Source: JALHNI01 sp044226365
GTDB taxonomy: Bacteria > Acidobacteriota > Terriglobia > Bryobacterales > Bryobacteraceae
Length of the DNA stretch: 64,000 nt
NCBI GenBank assembly: GCA_044226365.1
Contig: JBGAHE010000025.1
Location: 1-64,000 of the forward strand
Direction: 5' to 3'
In this document: positions 34,084 to 43,463 of the stretch, in pieces
Layout of the letters: every line of letters begins with the position of its first letter
Numbering within the stretch: the stretch's first letter is position 1
Position numbers and translations under genes: made by a program
Notes under the pieces: model-generated
Seen by the model: only the letters and a program-made list of their open reading frames with translations
What the model was told of the DNA's origin: nothing
Database searches by the model: none

Positions 34084-35454
34084 ATGACACGTTTCCCTCA
34101 ACTGACGCGACGCAGCCTGTTGAACCTGGGCGCCCTCTCGATCGCCGGCTACGACTTGGCCGACGCCGTGCGCCCCTCGAACGTGCAGGCGCAAACCCGC
34201 TTCATGCCACGCGGCTCCGCCGAGTCCGTCATCTTTCTGAACTTGCAGGGCGGTCCGTCGCAGATGGACATGTTCGACGTGAAGTTCGGCAAGTGGGCGC
34301 CAGAGAATCGCGACGTCCGCGCCACGCCGTTCGGCTATCAATATCCCTACGGGTTGATGCCGAAGCTGGCTGAGCACCTGGGCGACCTGGCAGTGGTGCG
34401 GTCCGCGCAAGCTTGGGAGACGGTGCACTCGCGGGGCCAGTACTACTTGCAGACGGGCCATGCCGTCAGCCCGGCGAGGATCAAAGAAAGCCCGTCGCTC
34501 GGCGCAGTGATCGCGCATGAGTTCAAGGGACGCGGCAAGCCCAGTGACTTTCTGCCGCCGTTTGTGGCGATGAACTACGAGCCCACCACAATGTACGGGC
34601 CGTTGCAGGGCGAAGGTGCCCTCTCCTCCGATTGCGCGCCCTTAACGCTCGACCTGGCCGCCCGCAATCTGCCCTTCTATGTGGAAGAGAAGGACCGGGC
34701 ACGCCTGGCCCGGCGCTGGGACCTGCTCCAATCGATGGACACCAGCCGGCGCGAGTTGAATGACCTCGCGCCGGTGGGCATGCGCCAGTTCGACAGTTTC
34801 TCCCGCGCGGTGTACCGCATGATGAACACGCCCGCCATGAGCACCGTCCTCAAAATGACCGACGACGAGCGCAAAGCGTACGGCAGCACCCCGTTCGGCG
34901 ATGCCTGCCTGATTGCGCGCAACATGGTGGCGGCGCAAGCGGGCGCGCGCTTCCTATTGGTGACCCAGCCCGGTTGGGATCATCACAGCAACATCTACGG
35001 CAAGGACGGCAAAGGCGGGCTCTACAAGACTTGCGAGACGCTGGACGCGGCGTTCTCCGCCCTGATGGCCGACCTGAAGCGAATGAAGCTCCTCGAGAAG
35101 ACGCTGGTGGTGTGCATGGGCGAGTTCGGCCGGACGCCCGGCGACCTGACGCCCGTAGCGGGCCGCGAACATTATGCCGACACCATGTTTGCGCTCTTCG
35201 CCGGCGCCGGTGTGAAGGGCGGCCGCGCGATTGGCGCCACCGATGACCAGGGCGCCAAAATCACGGACTTCGGCTGGTCCGGCAAGCGGCCCGTCTACAC
35301 CGAAGATGTTTGCGCCACGATCTACTCGGCGCTCGGCATCGATTACACCAAGCGCCTGACGCAGATGCCTTCCGGGCGCGACTTCGTTTATGTGGATCCG
35401 GCGGCCGGCACCAAGGTCGTCAACTTCCGCGAGATGAGCGACCTCTACAGCTAA
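34084..35454 (+). CDS. DUF1501 exported protein (sulfatase-like fold), Tat signal
   Basis: The 456-residue protein opens with MTRFPQLTRRSLLNLGALSI, a twin-arginine signal. DUF1501 blocks follow: ESVIFLNLQGGPSQMDMFDV, then VVRSAQAWETVHSRGQYYLQTG, DRARLARRWDLLQSMDTSRR, and the late segments LLVTQPGWDHHSNIYGKDGK and LVVCMGEFGRTPGDLTPVAG, ending with GREHYADTMFALFAGAGVKG. The Gly-Gly-Pro-Ser-Gln-Met-Asp loop and the Asp-His-His and Glu-Phe-Gly-Arg motifs occupy metal-site positions in the alkaline phosphatase/sulfatase superfamily. No substrate is known for the family. It forms a pair with the preceding DUF1549 gene, and the stop of the convergent regulator overlaps its own by 4 bp. Confidence 0.9.
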   Translation: MTRFPQLTRRSLLNLGALSIAGYDLADAVRPSNVQAQTRFMPRGSAESVIFLNLQGGPSQMDMFDVKFGKWAPENRDVRATPFGYQYPYGLMPKLAEHLGDLAVVRSAQAWETVHSRGQYYLQTGHAVSPARIKESPSLGAVIAHEFKGRGKPSDFLPPFVAMNYEPTTMYGPLQGEGALSSDCAPLTLDLAARNLPFYVEEKDRARLARRWDLLQSMDTSRRELNDLAPVGMRQFDSFSRAVYRMMNTPAMSTVLKMTDDERKAYGSTPFGDACLIARNMVAAQAGARFLLVTQPGWDHHSNIYGKDGKGGLYKTCETLDAAFSALMADLKRMKLLEKTLVVCMGEFGRTPGDLTPVAGREHYADTMFALFAGAGVKGGRAIGATDDQGAKITDFGWSGKRPVYTEDVCATIYSALGIDYTKRLTQMPSGRDFVYVDPAAGTKVVNFREMSDLYS

Positions 35455-36701
35455 GGAAGTACTTCGATCGCCACCCGTTCGGACTCAAGCATCCGGGTGT
35501 CGTTCGATCGCGAGCGCACCACGATCTGATAAGCCGGCGGCACGGAACCATGTTGGGACAGTTCATGCAACAACCCGGGCAGGTTGAGCAACGAGGTGAG
35601 GTAATCCATCGCCGCGTCGCTGCCGTCCGAATTGATGCCGGCCACCAGCACCGTGCGCCGGGGTCCGGCGTCGGTTTGCCGCGTCAGCACCGTGATCAGG
35701 CCGTAGTTGATGGAGCCGCCATTTTCGCGGAAGAAGGCGCGCCGGCCATCGGCGGAAACAACGCCAACCTCGCGTCGCTCTGGCACATACTTCACCGAGA
35801 ACCCGGCGGGCGGCTGCAGCGCGAGCGCGGCGCGGCTGTACTCCGGCCGGCCGATCACGACGGCGTTGCGATCCTTGATTTCGAGCGCCCCGGCCCGGTC
35901 GCCGGAAAGCATCTCGACGGGCACTTGCCGCGCAGCCAGGAAGGCGGCCAAACGCACGGCGGCCTGCGCTTCGCCGCCGAGCGGCGAGTGATGATTTGGA
36001 TGCAGGATCAGGTGCCCCGGTTCGCTCAGCATGGTGCGGCGGTACCACTCGGGGAAACGAGGGTCGTTCGGAACCGAAAAGTAATAAGGCGGATCATGAA
36101 CCGGCAGCGGCTGATCGCCAAACTCACGGACCCAAAGTTGCGGCACATTGGCAAGCAGCAAGCTAACCGGCGTGCCGGGCGTGAGCAAGGGTCCCCAGAT
36201 GGCCCGCGCGGCGCGTTCCGAAGCCGGGGCGGGCCAAAGCCACCAGGCCAAAGCAGCCAGCCCACACAGCCCCAGCCCCGCCAGGAACCCGGGCCAGAAG
36301 CGACTCGGCGCCGGAAGGACCGGCGCGGCGACCACCGCCGGCGCGGGCTCCACGGACCCCACCGGAGGTATGAAACGGGCGCGGTAGGTGCCCTTGGGAA
36401 GTTCAATGCGCCAGCCGCCGGTGTGGTCACTGCGGAAGTGCTCCTCCATCCGCTTGCGCAGTTCATGCGCCCGGCTGCGTACGGTGGAGTCAACGTCGGG
36501 CAGATAGTCGGCGGGACGGCCCAGGGCGTTCACGCCGATACTGTATTCGCTGAGCTGGTCGCCGCGCCCGGCGAGCTCTTCCTCCACCATGTAGCGGAGC
36601 ATTTGCCGCAACTGGTCAGAACGGCCAAAGGCGGGGCTCCGCAGCAGGTCCTCGAGGACGCGCTGCTTCGTTTCAGCCTCCAAACCCCCGACTGCCTGCA
36701 T
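35451..36701 (-). CDS. Membrane-anchored winged-helix regulator with periplasmic domain (copy 2)
   Basis: This is a paralogue of the regulator at 31090. The start is placed at the ATG at 36701; TTG codons just upstream could add four residues. Of 416 residues, about 8-112 form the winged helix (LSEYSIGVNALGRPADYLPD, then TVRSRAHELRKRMEEHFR, and ELPKGTYRARF). A membrane helix follows at about 136-156, then a periplasmic domain with IWGPLLTPGTPVSLLLANVP, AVVIGRPEYSRAAL, and near the C-terminus TVLVAGINSDGSDAAMDYLT. The C-terminal blocks align with those of copy 1. No effector domain name is known to me. It is convergent with the DUF1501 gene and 126 bp from the divergent FAD oxidoreductase operon, which it may control. 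Upstream of the ATG is TTG-rich with no clear ribosome binding site, so translation may be leaderless or weak. Confidence 0.75.
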   Translation of the reverse strand: MQAVGGLEAETKQRVLEDLLRSPAFGRSDQLRQMLRYMVEEELAGRGDQLSEYSIGVNALGRPADYLPDVDSTVRSRAHELRKRMEEHFRSDHTGGWRIELPKGTYRARFIPPVGSVEPAPAVVAAPVLPAPSRFWPGFLAGLGLCGLAALAWWLWPAPASERAARAIWGPLLTPGTPVSLLLANVPQLWVREFGDQPLPVHDPPYYFSVPNDPRFPEWYRRTMLSEPGHLILHPNHHSPLGGEAQAAVRLAAFLAARQVPVEMLSGDRAGALEIKDRNAVVIGRPEYSRAALALQPPAGFSVKYVPERREVGVVSADGRRAFFRENGGSINYGLITVLTRQTDAGPRRTVLVAGINSDGSDAAMDYLTSLLNLPGLLHELSQHGSVPPAYQIVVRSRSNDTRMLESERVAIEVLP

Positions 36702-36827
36702 GATCAACAACAATACAACAAAGTTGCAACGTCCACCAGACCACTGAAAACACTAGCCTTCGCCAACAACGCGCCCATGACAAGAAGTTGCTTGGCGCGC
36801 CGCCCCGATGGTGCGCATCATGCGCCA

Positions 36828-38435
36828 ATGGCTTCAGGTTCCCGTCGCCTTTTCCTCGCTCAGTCCGCGAGTGCCGCCTTCGTCTGGGGTGCGTCCGCGC
36901 CCGAAGTAGTGGTGTATGGCGGCGTGCCCTGTGGCATCGCGGCTGCTCTGGCCGCGGCACGAGCCGGCCGGCGGGTCCTCCTGATTGAGCCCACGCGCCA
37001 CATCGGCGGGCTGAGTACCAGCGGCATCAACACGGCCGAATCCGAGCACATGTTGCATTGGACGATCGGTGGCCTGGCCAACGAGTTCTACGAACGGCTC
37101 GGCCAGCACTACGGTACCGGCAGGCCCGAGTACTACTTCGAGTCCTCCGTGGCGGAAAAGACCTACCTGGACATGTTGTCCGAGGCGAAGGTCGAGATCC
37201 GCTACGGCGTGCGGGTCACCGACGTGAAGAAGTCCGGTGCGCGCATCGTCTCGCTTACCTTAAGCGACGGCTCCACCGTCACCGGCCGCGTCTTCATCGA
37301 CGCCGGCTACGAGGGCGACCTGATGGCGCGCGCGGGCGTGTCTTCCACCTTCGGACGTGAAAGCCGATCCGAGTATGGGGAGGACGCCGCCGGCATCCGC
37401 TTCGACCAGTTGCGCGAGGCGAAGACTGTGGACGCCAACGGCCGCCTGCTTCCCGGCCTCTCCGCCTGGCGCAAGGATCTGCCCGAAGGCAGCGCCCATC
37501 GCGCTGGCATGAACTACAACTTCCGCCTTACCTTTGCCAAAGACCCCAGCTTGCGCGTGCCGATTCCCGGCCCCGCCCACTACGACCGTGGCCGCTATGC
37601 CCTGCTCGCCAACTACCTTACGGAGAGTCGCGCGCGGCAACACAAGCTCACTGACTTTCTGGACCTCTACGCCCGCCGCCACGGCAAGTTCGAAGTGAAC
37701 AACAAACACGTGGCGATCATCTCGATGGGCCACTTCGGCGGGCAGTTCGACTATCCTTCAGCCGACTACGCCGAACGCGACCGCATCGTTGCCGATCACT
37801 GGGACTACACCTTGGGCTTGCTTCATTTCCTCGGCCACGACGACACCGTGCCCGAGAACGTCCGCCAGGAGATGCGCGGCTGGGGCCTCCACCGGGACGA
37901 GTTTACGGACAACCGCCACCTGCCCTATCAGCTATACGTGCGTGAAGCGCGGCGCATGAAAGGCGAGTACATCGTCACCCAGCGCGACGTCACCACGGAC
38001 CGGCACAAGGCCGACTCGATCGGCCTCAGTTCGCACTTCATTGACTCGCATCCCGTGCAGCGCGTCGCCGTCTCGCCCACCGCCCTGATGAACGAAGGCC
38101 GCATCTGGCGGCTCGCCTGGGCGTACCAGATCCCCTATCGCACCCTAGTTCCCAAACGGAGCGAGTGCACGAATTTGCTGGTCCCCGGCGCGGCAAGCTT
38201 CTCCCACGTCGGCTTCTGCACTTACCGGCTGGAGAGTGTCTGGATGATTGGCGGCCATGCCGCCGGCACCGCGGCGGCCCAGGCCGTCGCCACGTCAAAG
38301 TCCGTTCAGCAGATCGACCTGCCCCGTTTGCAGGCCAGTTTACGTCAGCAGAAACAAGTCATCGACTTTGTTCCCGGCCAACCGGAAAAATGGTCCGACC
38401 CACGGGGCGGCACCGGTGGCATTCCCGAGTTCTAA
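36828..38435 (+). CDS. Exported FAD-dependent oxidoreductase, Tat signal (copy 1)
   Basis: The start is placed at 36828, giving 535 residues and a twin-arginine leader MASGSRRLFLAQSASAAF; an in-frame ATG at 36777 would add 17 residues and is possible. The longer open reading upstream is a shadow of the convergent regulator. A Rossmann fold follows (VVYGGVPCGIAAALAAARAG, RRVLLIEPTRHIGGLSTSGI), of the FAD_oxidored type (PF12831), also annotated xanthan-lyase-like. Later blocks are VFIDAGYEGDLMARAGVSST, YQLYVREARRMKGEYIVTQR and the C-terminal VGFCTYRLESVWMIGGHAAG. Tat export suggests FAD loads before export. It leads an operon with a TonB receptor 24 bp downstream and another flavoprotein after that. 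The substrate is unknown; oxidation of a glycan or glycoside is a guess from the receptor. Confidence 0.85.
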   Translation: MASGSRRLFLAQSASAAFVWGASAPEVVVYGGVPCGIAAALAAARAGRRVLLIEPTRHIGGLSTSGINTAESEHMLHWTIGGLANEFYERLGQHYGTGRPEYYFESSVAEKTYLDMLSEAKVEIRYGVRVTDVKKSGARIVSLTLSDGSTVTGRVFIDAGYEGDLMARAGVSSTFGRESRSEYGEDAAGIRFDQLREAKTVDANGRLLPGLSAWRKDLPEGSAHRAGMNYNFRLTFAKDPSLRVPIPGPAHYDRGRYALLANYLTESRARQHKLTDFLDLYARRHGKFEVNNKHVAIISMGHFGGQFDYPSADYAERDRIVADHWDYTLGLLHFLGHDDTVPENVRQEMRGWGLHRDEFTDNRHLPYQLYVREARRMKGEYIVTQRDVTTDRHKADSIGLSSHFIDSHPVQRVAVSPTALMNEGRIWRLAWAYQIPYRTLVPKRSECTNLLVPGAASFSHVGFCTYRLESVWMIGGHAAGTAAAQAVATSKSVQQIDLPRLQASLRQQKQVIDFVPGQPEKWSDPRGGTGGIPEF

Positions 38436-38459
38436 CTCAGTTTGTTGAAGGAGTCAGCC

Positions 38460-41400
38460 ATGAAGCTGTATCGTATCGTCTGGATGACGGCGATGTCTGC
38501 CGTTGCCCTATTTGCTCAGTCCGCTCAGATTACCGGCCGCGTTGCGGATTCCGGTGGCGCGATCGTCGTCGGCGCGAAGGTTCTGGTCACGAACACCGAA
38601 ACCGGCGTCCGTCGCGACTTAGTCACCAATCAGGATGGTTACTACGCCGCCCCGTTGCTTGCCCGCGGCACTTACACCGTCCAAGCCCAGCAAGCGGGCT
38701 TTAAGGAGATCACCCGCACCGGCCTGACGCTCGATGAAGGGCAAACCCTGCGCCTGGACTTCACGATGGAAGTGGGCCAGGTCACCGAGCGCGTCGAGGT
38801 TTCCGGCAGCGCCCCGTTGCTCGAAACCGAAGGCGCCACGCTCAGCACCGTCGTCCCCAATCAAAAGATTCTCGACATGCCCACCGTCGGCCGCAATCCG
38901 CTGCAGTTCGCCCTGCTGGTGCCCGGCGTGCGCGCCGTGGGCTCCTACGGCGATCTGCCGGTGTCCGCCTATGGCGGCGGCCGGGCCTCGATTGCCGGCG
39001 GCGCCGCCGGCACCAACAACTACATGGTGGACGGCATTGCATCGGAGAACTTCACTTCCGGCAGCTTGCAAACGCCGCTCTCAGTGGACGCCACCGAAGA
39101 GTTCCGCCTGATCGTTCGCAACCCCAGCGCCGAGTACGGACGCACCGGGGGCGGCACCATCAACCTGATCAGCAAGGCCGGCACCAACTCCTTCCACGGC
39201 AGCCTGTATGAGTTCAATCGCAACAAGGTGCTCCGCGCCAACGACTTTTTCAGCAATCGCGCCGGCCGTGCCCGCCAGCCCTTCAACTTCAATCAATATG
39301 GCGCCACCTTGGGCGGCCCCATCAAGAAAGAGAAAACGTTCTTCTTCTTCAACTGGGAACAGTTCAAGCAGCGGACCCTCGCGTCGACGATCCGCTCGGT
39401 GCCCACCGCGTTGCAACGCACCGGCGACTTCAGCCAAACCCTCACGTCTGCCGGCGCTCTGGTGCAGGTCTATGATCCCTTCAGCACCCGCACGGATCCC
39501 AACAACCCCGCCAATCGCATTCGCGATCAGTTCCCGGGTAACCGCATTCCCGCCAGCCGGCTTTCGGCCGCGGCCTTGGCGGTGAATGGCTTTTATCCCG
39601 CGGCCAACACGGTGGGCGCCTTGAATACGAACGCCAACAACTTCTTTGGCCTCGGCTCCTCACCGGTAAACAAGGACATTTATGGCCTGCGTCTGGACCA
39701 CTACCTCACCCCGACGCGACGCTTGGCCGGCCGCTACACCTGGGACAAAACCTTCCAGGGCATTCCGAACTTCTACGACAATGTCGCCGAAATCCAAACG
39801 TCCGACCTGCCGCTGCAGCGCCACAGCGCCTTCGTCAGTTACTCGGACGCCATCCGCCCGAACTTACTGTTCGACATCCGCGGCGGCCTGAACTTCTATC
39901 TGCCGAATCGCGTGACGCGCAGCTTCGGCTTCGACGTCACTAAGCTGAGTTTGCCAGCCCGCCTGAACGCGCTGATGCAGGTGCCGGGCTTCCCCCGCTT
40001 CGACATGAGCGACATGACGTCGGTCGGGGCGGATCAGGGTGACCAGTTGGTGCAATCGAACAAGGCCTTCAGTTACACCGGCACGCTCACCTGGATTCGC
40101 GGCGCGCACACCTGGAAATTCGGCAGCGACAACCGCGTGTACCAGTTGAACAACACGCAAGGCGCCGCCGGTGCCACGTTCACCTTCAACCGCGCGTTCA
40201 CACAAGGCTCGAATCCGAACACGGCGGGCGCCACCTCCGGCTTCGGCTATGCCTCGTTCCTGCTGGGCACGCCCGCCAGCGGCACAGTGGGCTTCGGCGC
40301 TCCCGTCACCGAAACCGTCAAGAACTTCGCCATCTACGCGCAGGACGATTGGAAGATCACACCGCGCCTCACGGTGAACCTGGGCCTGCGTTGGGAAGTG
40401 GAGCCGGGCATCACCGACCGTTACAACGCCATCAGCAACTTCGATCCGTTCGTGCCATCCACGGTCAACGGCGTGAACCTGCGTGGCGGGCTGGTGTTCC
40501 CCGGCGTCGGTGGACTGTCGCGCGGCCACCGCGACGCCGAGATGACGAACTTCCAGCCACGCCTGGGCTTCGCCTGGCAGGTGCTGCCGCGTACGGTGTT
40601 GCGCGGCGGTTACGGCATCACCTACCTTCCCACCACCGGCATCTACGTGGGCCTGGACCGGTCGGGCTTCTCGCTCAACACGCCGCTGGTGTCCTCCATC
40701 GATGGCGGCTTTACACCGAACGAGACGCTCGCCAACCCCTTCCCCAACGGCAAGCTCGCACCGATCGGCTCCAGCCAGGGTGCGCTCAGCCTGCTGGGCC
40801 AAGGCATCTCCGGCAACCTGCGCGACATCCGCCGCGGCTATTCGCAGCAGTGGAGCTTCTCGGTGCAGCGCGAGTTCACCGGCAACTGGCTGGTGGAACT
40901 CGGCTACATGGGCAACCACGGCGTGCATCTGCCCGGGCGCCGCACGTTTGACTATCTGCCGCAGCAGTATCAATCGCTGGGCACGCAGTTACAGCAGTTA
41001 GTGCCAAATCCGTACTTCGGTATCATTCCCTCCACGCTTGCCCTGGGTCAGGCGCAAGTCACGCGCGCGTCGCTACTGGATACTTACCCGCAGTTCAGCG
41101 GCGCCTCCGGCTATGCTACGTTCGCCGATGCCATCTATCACGCGGCCACCGTACGCATCGAAAAGCGCTTCTCGCGCGGACTGAGCATGCTCGTCGCTTA
41201 TACGTTCTCCAAGCTCATCGACAACAACACGGGCGATGGCGGCGCGAACTTCACCGAAAGCGGCGACAACGGCGTCCGAAACTGGGACAACATCGCCGCC
41301 GAACGTTCCGTGTCGTCGAATGACCTGCCCCAGCGCCTGGTGATCTCCACCAGCTACGAACTGCCCATCGGCAAGCGCGGACCCGCGCTGGTGAAGGGCA

Positions 41401-41843
41401 TCCTCGGCGGCTGGCAGATCAACGCGATCGCCAGCTACCAGAGCGGCAACGTCATCTCCGTCTCGCAGAACGGCACCGCCTTCGGCAGCAGCAAGCCGAA
41501 CGTGGTGGGTGATCCGTCGCTGCCGAACCCGACGATCGACATGTGGCTGAATCGCGCTGCCTTCGTCAACTCACCCGCGTTCACCTTCGGCAACGTCGGC
41601 CGCAATCTGCCGCGTACGCGCAGCGATGGCCAGAACAACATCGACCTCTCGCTAATGAAGAGCTTCACCTTCCGCGAACGCTATAAGTTCCAGTTCCGGG
41701 CCGAGGCGTTCAACTTCACCAATACGCCTACGTTTGGCAATCCCGGCGCGAACATCGACGCGGGCACCTTCGGCACCGTTACCAGCTTTGCCGCGAACGC
41801 CCGGGCGCGTGAGCTGCAATTGGGGCTTAAGCTGTACTTCTAA
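38460..41843 (+). CDS. Oar-like TonB-dependent receptor with carboxypeptidase-regulatory-like domain (copy 3)
   Basis: The ATG at 38460 follows AAGGAG and opens a signal peptide (MKLYRIVWMTAMSAVALFAQ). The 1127-residue receptor then has the regulatory-like domain (about 22-102, ITGRVADSGGAIVVGAKVLV). The plug at about 110-225 contains DMPTVGRNPLQFALLVPGVR and NPSAEYGRTGGGTINLISKA, with ANDFFSNRAGRARQPF and NQYGATLGGPIKKEKTFFFF nearby. The barrel ends ELQLGLKLYF. The FFFFNWEQFKQR turn is common to this receptor subfamily. It sits between two FAD oxidoreductases, 24 bp after the first and overlapping the second by one base (TAATG). The set therefore looks like one transport-plus-oxidation unit, with an M14 peptidase after it. 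The ligand is unknown. Confidence 0.93.
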   Translation: MKLYRIVWMTAMSAVALFAQSAQITGRVADSGGAIVVGAKVLVTNTETGVRRDLVTNQDGYYAAPLLARGTYTVQAQQAGFKEITRTGLTLDEGQTLRLDFTMEVGQVTERVEVSGSAPLLETEGATLSTVVPNQKILDMPTVGRNPLQFALLVPGVRAVGSYGDLPVSAYGGGRASIAGGAAGTNNYMVDGIASENFTSGSLQTPLSVDATEEFRLIVRNPSAEYGRTGGGTINLISKAGTNSFHGSLYEFNRNKVLRANDFFSNRAGRARQPFNFNQYGATLGGPIKKEKTFFFFNWEQFKQRTLASTIRSVPTALQRTGDFSQTLTSAGALVQVYDPFSTRTDPNNPANRIRDQFPGNRIPASRLSAAALAVNGFYPAANTVGALNTNANNFFGLGSSPVNKDIYGLRLDHYLTPTRRLAGRYTWDKTFQGIPNFYDNVAEIQTSDLPLQRHSAFVSYSDAIRPNLLFDIRGGLNFYLPNRVTRSFGFDVTKLSLPARLNALMQVPGFPRFDMSDMTSVGADQGDQLVQSNKAFSYTGTLTWIRGAHTWKFGSDNRVYQLNNTQGAAGATFTFNRAFTQGSNPNTAGATSGFGYASFLLGTPASGTVGFGAPVTETVKNFAIYAQDDWKITPRLTVNLGLRWEVEPGITDRYNAISNFDPFVPSTVNGVNLRGGLVFPGVGGLSRGHRDAEMTNFQPRLGFAWQVLPRTVLRGGYGITYLPTTGIYVGLDRSGFSLNTPLVSSIDGGFTPNETLANPFPNGKLAPIGSSQGALSLLGQGISGNLRDIRRGYSQQWSFSVQREFTGNWLVELGYMGNHGVHLPGRRTFDYLPQQYQSLGTQLQQLVPNPYFGIIPSTLALGQAQVTRASLLDTYPQFSGASGYATFADAIYHAATVRIEKRFSRGLSMLVAYTFSKLIDNNTGDGGANFTESGDNGVRNWDNIAAERSVSSNDLPQRLVISTSYELPIGKRGPALVKGILGGWQINAIASYQSGNVISVSQNGTAFGSSKPNVVGDPSLPNPTIDMWLNRAAFVNSPAFTFGNVGRNLPRTRSDGQNNIDLSLMKSFTFRERYKFQFRAEAFNFTNTPTFGNPGANIDAGTFGTVTSFAANARARELQLGLKLYF

Positions 41844-43432
41844 TGCATTGGTTCTCACTCCTGCTTTTGGCTGCTTTGCCGGCGGCCGCGGTCTCCGTGG
41901 ATCTGGTGGTTTACGGAGGCACGGCCGCTGGCGTGATGGCCGCGGTGCAAGCGAAACGCATGGGCCGGACGGTCGCGTTGGTCGCCCCGGAACAACACGT
42001 GGGCGGCATCGCGGTCGACGGCTTGGGCAGCAACGACGTCAACAACCATTGGTTCCGCAACGACCGTGCCGTAGGCGGCTTGGCCGCCGAATATTACTTG
42101 CGCATCGGGCGTAAGTACGGTCAGAACGCACCGGTCTATCGTTACGAGTCCCATGTCGCCGAAGCCGTCTTCGGCGACTTACTCCAGGAGGCGGGTGTGA
42201 CCGTCTATCGGCGGCAGCGCCTGCGCGAGCCGCTACCGTCCTCAGTGGAGTGGAAACCAGGCACGCGCGTCCTGCAAGCGATTCGCACCGAGACCGGCGA
42301 ACGTTTCGAAGGCCGCATCTTCCTCGACGCGACCATCGAAGGCGACTTACTCGCTGCCGCGGGCGTTGAGACCACCGTCGGCCGCGAGGCCAATGCGAAG
42401 TACGGCGAGACGAAAAACGGCATCCGCGCCGAAACCACCCACGCGCAGTTTTCAGTGCGTGTCGATCCCTATCGCATTCCGGGCGATCCGAAAAGCGGCG
42501 TCATCTACACGATTCAGGACGAGCCGTTAGACGAGCCCGGCGCCGGCGACAAGAACCTGCAGGCCTTTTGCTTTCGCCTTTGCCTCACGCGCGACCCCGC
42601 CAATCGCCTCCCGATTGCCAAGCCGGCCAACTTCGATCGCCGGCAGTACGAGATCTACTTCCGCTATGTCCGCGCCGGCGGCAAGCTCTGGACGCCCGCC
42701 CCGCGCTTACCCAACGGCAAAACGGACCTCGGCAGTTGGCATGACCTCTCCGCCAATCTCTACGGCATGAATCGCGAGTGGCCCGAAGGCAGCTACGCCA
42801 CCCGCGAACGCATCTTCCGCGAGCATCGCGACTTTACCCAAGGCCTGCTTTGGCTGCTCGCCAACGATCCCGAGATTCCCGAATCCACCCGCGCCGCGTG
42901 GCGCGAATGGGGGTTGCCCAAGGACGAATTCACGGACCACGGCGGCTGGCCACGGCAGCTCTATGTGCGCGATGGCCGGCGCATGGTGTCCAGCTATGTG
43001 ATCACCGAACATCACACGCGCCGCACCAATCCCACGCCCGTGGAGGATCCGGTGGCCATGGCCTACTGGCCCACCGATACGCACAGCGTCCGCCGCATTG
43101 TGCGCGATGGCGCCGCCTACAACGAAGGCTTCGTCTTTGACGACAACCACTGGGGGCCCTTCGGCATCGCCTACCGCGCGCTACTGCCGCGGCCCACGGA
43201 GGCGGCCAATCTGCTCACCGCTTCCTGCCCCTCGTCATCGCACGTTGCCTACGGAGCCATCCGCCTGGAGCAGACCTTCATGTCGCTCGGTCAGGCAGCG
43301 GGCACCGCCGCGGCAATCGCACTCAGCAGCGGTCGACGTCTGCACGACGTTCCCTATCCGGAGTTGCGGGAGCGGCTGGTGCGCGATGGTCAGGTCGTCT
43401 CGCTTTCGAGCCCGGAGCCCTTGCCCCGTTAG
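41843..43432 (+). CDS. Exported FAD-dependent oxidoreductase, Sec-type signal (copy 2)
   Basis: This 529-residue flavoprotein is a paralogue of the gene at 36828. Its signal is short and Sec-like (MHWFSLLLLAALPAAAVSVD), unlike the twin-arginine leader of copy 1. Matching blocks are VVYGGTAAGVMAAVQAKRMG, RTVALVAPEQHVGGIAVDGL, then FLDATIEGDLLAAAGVETTV, PRQLYVRDGRRMVSSYVITE and, near the end, SHVAYGAIRLEQTFMSLGQA. The ATG overlaps the receptor stop by one base, showing translational coupling. If it really uses Sec, FAD would have to bind after export, which is unusual; a cytoplasmic or membrane-attached form is an alternative. Copies 1 and 2 may act on related substrates or form a complex. Family members are often simply annotated FAD-dependent oxidoreductase, without known substrate. 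Confidence 0.85.
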   Translation: MHWFSLLLLAALPAAAVSVDLVVYGGTAAGVMAAVQAKRMGRTVALVAPEQHVGGIAVDGLGSNDVNNHWFRNDRAVGGLAAEYYLRIGRKYGQNAPVYRYESHVAEAVFGDLLQEAGVTVYRRQRLREPLPSSVEWKPGTRVLQAIRTETGERFEGRIFLDATIEGDLLAAAGVETTVGREANAKYGETKNGIRAETTHAQFSVRVDPYRIPGDPKSGVIYTIQDEPLDEPGAGDKNLQAFCFRLCLTRDPANRLPIAKPANFDRRQYEIYFRYVRAGGKLWTPAPRLPNGKTDLGSWHDLSANLYGMNREWPEGSYATRERIFREHRDFTQGLLWLLANDPEIPESTRAAWREWGLPKDEFTDHGGWPRQLYVRDGRRMVSSYVITEHHTRRTNPTPVEDPVAMAYWPTDTHSVRRIVRDGAAYNEGFVFDDNHWGPFGIAYRALLPRPTEAANLLTASCPSSSHVAYGAIRLEQTFMSLGQAAGTAAAIALSSGRRLHDVPYPELRERLVRDGQVVSLSSPEPLPR

Positions 43433-43463
43433 CGAAGGATAATCAGGAGCGGAGACCTTCCGC

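Noticed and set aside
35310..36827. An N-terminal extension of more than 500 codons for the FAD oxidoreductase
   Set aside because: It covers the convergent regulator on the other strand and has shadow composition; the Tat leader begins at 36828.
38435..38460. A TonB receptor start six codons earlier (38442)
   Set aside because: It would place AAGGAG inside the gene; the ATG at 38460 has the ribosome binding site and a proper signal peptide.
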